A DNA stretch of 64,000 bases from Ulota crispa (Eukaryota; Streptophyta; Bryopsida; Orthotrichales; Orthotrichaceae). Positions 58,378-64,000 of the stretch are shown here, one piece after another. The notes below the pieces were generated by a model, which was not told the origin of the DNA, searched no databases, and was given only the letters and a program-made list of their open reading frames with translations. The stretch lies in assembly GCA_963920765.1 (NCBI GenBank), contig OY987250.1:11772409-11836408 (forward strand). Reading direction: 5' to 3'. The position numbers and the translations under genes were made by a program. How positions within the stretch are numbered: the first letter of the stretch is position 1; each line of letters opens with the position of its first letter.

Positions 58378-60142
58378 TAAGACTTTGGAATTATGTAAAG
58401 CAAGAACTCATCAAAAAAATAGCAATGGTGCAATAAAGGTTCAAAAAACATTTGTATTTGTTCTTTTTAAAGGAGGTGGTAATGTCATGATTAACCCTCA
58501 AAGTACAATGAGAAAACACTCAAAATGGGTTGTTTTGATAGCAAAGGCAAAAAAAGTTTTCAAACAAAATCTTGGTACAATTTATCATAGGATCTAGTAG
58601 TAGACTACTTCATTATAATGTGGTAAAAAGTTGAAAGATGTTTACCACACTAATTGTGAGATTATAGGGTTTGAAGTGAGTTTTTTTTTTTTGGGCATTC
58701 AAATTTTGGGTGGCTCTAATTTGGGGAGGCTTTTCCATTAGCTAATTTCACTTTTTGCTTGAACTCCTTTGGATTGATGCTTGTGATAAAGCTAGCCATA
58801 TGTCCAAAATATTCCATAACGTTTTTAATTGGCAATGACATACTAAAAAATCAAAATAGGGAATTAGCTTCAAGAAAATTCTCATATAAAGTCAGCTTTT
58901 CAACAATTTTTGGCTTCCACATATAAAAGTATTTTCAAAATGTGAACACTGGAGCTTTTTGGTTTTAGCTAGCTTCAAAGGAGGGGAAAAAGAAACTGAA
59001 ATTGGTTAACAATTGTGACTTGACAAGCTTGATCAACATAGGGCCACTTCTAACAAAGAGGAAGTAAAGTGTAGTAAGCAAACACATTTGTCCTAATGGA
59101 ATGATTGGATTAGATCTAATTAGGAAGATTGTTTGCCCCTCAACCTTTGGACAAGATCCTAAACTTTTTAGTTGGAATGTAATTTTTATGCCCTTGTTGC
59201 CTGACAAACAAACAAAAGTACATATTACATCATAACATATTTAATATAGATTGAGATGGTCTAAAAGTTGTTGCATTGGAAAGCTACTCCTTGGACACAC
59301 ATCCTCTAAATGTTTTTGGGGAAAAAAATTTCTTATTTTATAAATACTAGCGTGCCCAAAATAACTATGTTGCCAAAAAATGTAGTTTGGTTCTTTAGGG
59401 GATTGAAACAAATTCCATAATTTGGGAAGTTTCCACAAGACCTTTTGAACAGCTAAAAGTTTACATAATAGTCTTAATAACCAAAAGGAATTTTTTTTGA
59501 GAACAATTTCAACTTAGAGTAATCTTTGAAAGGCATCTATAGTTGCTAGCCAAACTTGAATAGAATTATGAAGGCAAGACCTTATTTTATTTTATTTTAT
59601 CTATTTTTGTATATTACATATATCTACATTGGATCAAATTGCTCTAAAATTGCTCTACTCTAAGTTGATGTTACAACTTTTTGTATTTTTCTTACACAAA
59701 AAAAACCAAAAAATTGTTTATAAAGCCATTGTTTAAATATTTTTGAATAGAGACATCACTAACCTTTTTTACTGCCAAATTTTCCTTCAATCTAAACCAA
59801 TATCTAGATTAGATTTTAGCTAAGCTACCTAAAACAAAATTTCATTCAATAAAATTTTCAATGGTGACCAATAACCAATTCAAGAAGTTTTGAAATTGGT
59901 TTGATGATAAAATAAAGAGATTATTGAAGTATATCCATTCAACTAATTCCAAATCAACAAAAACTTGTTTTGCTTTCTAGGTTAAACTACAAAACATCTT
60001 AAGATTGTCATGAATTTCTTTTTGCTCTAGACATCAAAAAGTATAATATATTTAAAAACACTAGGATTAAATGTATAGTTTCAAAACATTTTTGCAATTG
60101 TCTAAATGTTGTATTGTTTCAATTGTATGCAACTTCTTATCA
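58378..60142. other. AT-rich non-coding interior
   Basis: No gene or clear repeat was recognised. The frames at 58352-58597 and 58965-59207 are short and lack motifs. The stretch lies within the candidate 3.2-kb inverted-end unit. Confidence 0.45.
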
Positions 60143-60345
60143 TACTACTAAAATCACAAGGCTCTTTGTAATATCACATCTTGATTTTTGTAATATCACA
60201 TCTCCACTCTCTCTGATATTATCACATAGATAGAGTTTGAAAACTTATTGAAATTTTTACTTTGCATTCTATCTAACATATGAAAATCCTAATAAAACTA
60301 TAATGGTGAATACGTAATGTAGCAAGCGCCAACTGCTAATAATAG

Positions 60346-60668
60346 AATAAAATAAAAAAGAAGAACACAAAGTGAGATCTTGAACTATAATTACAAACAT
60401 TTTTTAGGGTTTAGGGTTTAGTGTGAGTGAAGAATGTAACCCTCGGAGGCGGTGACAACAAACATTTCTCAATTGTTTGGAGGTGTGTCATTAGGGAATT
60501 CTCTCATCCCACTATGGCAATCTTGACCAGACCTAACTCCGAACCTACGTCCCGAGCGTCAGGTCCGGCACCTAACCAGAATTAGGGTTCGCTGGGATAT
60601 AGCCGCAGCGACGAGACGACCTGGTTCTTTCGGAGGTTAGAGCGTGGTCGTGAGCACCGGCGGACACC
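60346..60668 (+). promoter_or_regulatory. Promoter and leader of the uL14 gene
   Basis: A double telo-box, AGGGTTTAGGGTTTA at 60406-60420, lies about 250 bp before the start codon, and another GAATTAGGGTTC is near 60580. Telo-boxes (AAACCCTAA on the other strand) are a known feature of plant ribosomal protein promoters and help coordinate them. GC content rises toward the start codon, as expected for the leader. Confidence 0.7.
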
Positions 60669-61831
<1,163 letters not shown>

Positions 61832-62519
61832 GCGCAATAGCTATGTGTCCTTTGATATCAGTAAAAATGGTATATTTACCTGTTGTCAGTGACACTTCAA
61901 TTGTCAAACTGTGCTTTTCGTTTTCTTTGATGTCCACGCTGCTGTTGGAGGCTTGGCGATGGCTAATCATTTCTGTGAAGTTTTTGAGCTTCTGTTTCTT
62001 CACCGAAGTTCGAGTACTCTCTTGGAACTTTGTTTGTTGGTTTCAAGCTATTATTGTAGGTATCTTGATCTGACACTTTCAAGGAAGAGATTCTGCAGGC
62101 AGTTCCGTTTACTAATACGAACATTGGAATAAGAGGTGCTCTATGTGACAATAATGGCCGATACACTCTTATATTGAGGTAGATAACAAGCTCGATATTG
62201 TGAAGAGGATAATCAGAGCCTTGAAAGAGTCCTAATGATATGACGCTACCCTTGTTCTGCCCTTCTTCATAACAATTATTGGCCTAGTGGGAACGAAATG
62301 TGACAATGCGACTTGAGCAGTGGAGTAATAAGCAAGGCATGCTCAAACTAATGGTAAATGACTTGTTTGATGGTGGACGACGCTATTTTGTGAGCATAAA
62401 ATGGTGAGCCTGTGAGCGGATTTGCCGAGCAATAATCAGCTCAAAATCAATGGAAAAATACAAAAAAGTTAAAAAATTAAAAGTTTTTAAGGCATAATTA
62501 CAAGTCCCTGCATACACAA
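61832..62519 (+). other. 3' flank of uL14
   Basis: Probably the 3' untranslated region followed by spacer. No further gene was recognised; the short frames at 61828-62132 overlap in several phases and show no motif. Confidence 0.45.
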
Positions 62520-62523
62520 TTAA

Positions 62524-63130
62524 CCCCTCACCGCCCATGGTAGTTTGGAGTATCTTAGAATTTGATTGAAAGTGAACCAAATGTCGAAAGTGAACCAAAT
62601 GCCGGCATTTTGACCAATCTTATCAAATTTCTTTGAAGCGCAATCGTACAAATTCAACGTAGACATGTTATATGAAGTGCAATTGTACAAATTCAACATA
62701 GACATGTTATAGATCACTTAGGAAAAGAAACCACAACAATATCATTTATATATAGGAAGATAATAATGTTTGATCATGAGGGTGTTAAAATTGCAAAAGT
62801 GATTTGAAGCCTTTCAATCCTCTTTTTGCATCTCAAACCTAAAATTGAGGGTACCAAAAAAATATGAGTATGTAAAGTATAACATGCTTAACCTCAATCA
62901 ATTTACGGCTTCTCAAAATCTATTCTACAGATTTTTAAATTGAATTTTTAATGTGATTTTTTCTCCAAGTTCTAGTGTACTTGACTCTCATTTTCAAGAG
63001 CCTTCAACACTAGAAAGTGAAGATTTGCAATAGACACCCTTGCACAAAATCTTGAATAGACAAATCACTTTATTTCATTTTCAAAATCACACTCTTGATG
63101 CTGAAACTAGACTTCAATAAGAGTTTTAAA
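62524..63130 (-). mobile_element. TTAA-type element, reverse relative of 747-1391
   Basis: It begins after TTAA (62520-62523) with CCCCTCACCGCCCATGG. From about 62750 to 63120 it follows the reverse complement of 860-1260 (for example AACACCCTCATG against CATGAGGGTGTT, and GTGATTTTTTCTCCAAGTTC). The other end was not found, so it is truncated or changed. Confidence 0.6.
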
Positions 63131-64000
63131 ATAATAACAATCACTAAAAAGAATCTTGTAAAAAGGTTGAGCATCCTTGAATAAAATTTCTCACCTTAAA
63201 GGAATGCAGCTCATTGGTGAATATTTTTGTTCACTCACATGCCCAAAAGTCTTGGACACCCGTGAGTTTGTGTTTAGGGTTCAGCTTTTGCAACAAAAAC
63301 GTTGCAAGAGCAAGACCAACACGAGCACAAGTAGTGTGAGTACAAGGAGCAGGGACAAGAGTGAAAGTAGGATGAGTGGGTGGCAATCTTTGTTTGCATT
63401 CATGCTTGTGTACAAACTGTTGCCTAGCAAGCTGCAAAGGTGAATTTTTGGAATTCACTCCGACGGTGAATCACATTAGGAGTGTACTTCAAAGGTGAGT
63501 CACCTCATTGCTCACTATTGAACCCATTGAGGTGAATGACAATGTGAGTTACTTGAAAAAGTTGACGTTTGAAACCTCCTAACGTGTACATCATCACATG
63601 AAAGTGGTGGGTTGGAGCAAATTTTGTATCCACTAGTTTTCTTTTGGATGGCAAATCTTGAATTCTAGGGAAATTTTGATGGATACCTCTGAAGTTTGTA
63701 ACATTGCAAAATTGCCCTTGGTTTTTCAGAAATTGCATAAATACCATAATACAATAATTTTCAGAGAATTGATATATGTATCACCCTTTCTTGACTTTTC
63801 TACCACAACTTACTATATATGGTCAATATACAATATTAAAATAGGTGTGGACCCTATTATATATGTCAATATTTAATCCCACTCATAGTATTAGTTTAAA
63901 CAATCTTAATTAAACTATAAAAAAATTAGATTTTTTAATTGACACTACAAGCGGGATTTGAAGTTTAAAAAAAACTAAATTGCAACTTCCATGTGAAGTT
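63131..64000. other. Non-coding end of window
   Basis: No gene recognised. Repeated AGGTGAGTCACCT-like and GGTGAAT words occur near 63440-63540. The last 200 bases are AT-rich. Confidence 0.45.

Larger units (their letters stand above)
57103..60345. mobile_element. 3.2-kb unit with long inverted ends
   Basis: About 160-200 bp at the left (57103-57265) recur inverted at the right (60143-60345): TTATTAGCAGTTGGCGCTTG at the tip, then TAGGATTTT-ATATGTTA, GAATGCAAAGTAAAAATTTC and GGAGATGTGATATT in the same order. The interior holds a TTAA MITE (57397-57623), an AGGTAG MITE (57982-58375) and otherwise AT-rich DNA without a transposase. Long ends suggest a Mutator-type element, but no target duplication was found; two separate MITEs in opposite orientation are the alternative. 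Confidence 0.5.

Overview
Organism. This is plant nuclear DNA. The evidence is short GT-AG introns, two leucine-rich-repeat receptor-like kinase (LRR-RLK) genes with plant-type exon structure, a CERK1-like LysM receptor kinase relic, a plant hydroxyproline-rich-type protein of the At1g76660 family, and a cytosolic ribosomal protein uL14 gene with a plant telo-box promoter. The AT-rich, MITE-filled gaps and the receptor types would suit a bryophyte or another non-flowering land plant, but that is inference and not firm. All recognised genes lie on the + strand.

Layout. 1-1812: small TTAA-flanked foldback elements and a PIF/Harbinger-like end. 1813-14975: first copy of a direct segmental duplication carrying an LRR-RLK (5101-10928). 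14976-29434: 14 kb without a recognisable gene, holding TAGTCA-type minisatellites, MITEs and some unrecognised ORFs. 29435-32996: decayed LysM receptor kinase, cut off just after its HRD motif. 33174-43696: second copy of the duplication with the second LRR-RLK (34853-40517). 43697-50480: AT-rich DNA with many MITEs. 50480-54426: At1g76660-like gene with a long leader. 54427-60345: nested foldback elements, including a 3.2 kb unit with long inverted ends. 60346-61831: ribosomal protein uL14. 61832-64000: its 3' flank and another MITE copy.

Main points. The two LRR-RLK copies are about 29.75 kb apart and share a 17-exon plan. Each is damaged in the ectodomain at different places, while both kinase halves are open and almost identical over about 0.6 kb of exon plus intron, which suggests gene conversion or selection on the kinase part. 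The left edge of copy 2 coincides with the loss of the C-lobe of the LysM receptor kinase. Copy 2 supplies empty sites that date and define at least four insertions in copy 1: a TA-flanked MITE that itself contains a Mutator-like foldback, a PIF-like element, a Helitron-like element and a 120-bp intronic MITE. Small DNA elements of at least six kinds can be delimited by target-site duplications. The commonest are a TTAA-flanked family with CCC(C)TAA ends that resembles piggyBac, and a TA-flanked family with AGGTAG ends. No retroelement coding region was recognised.
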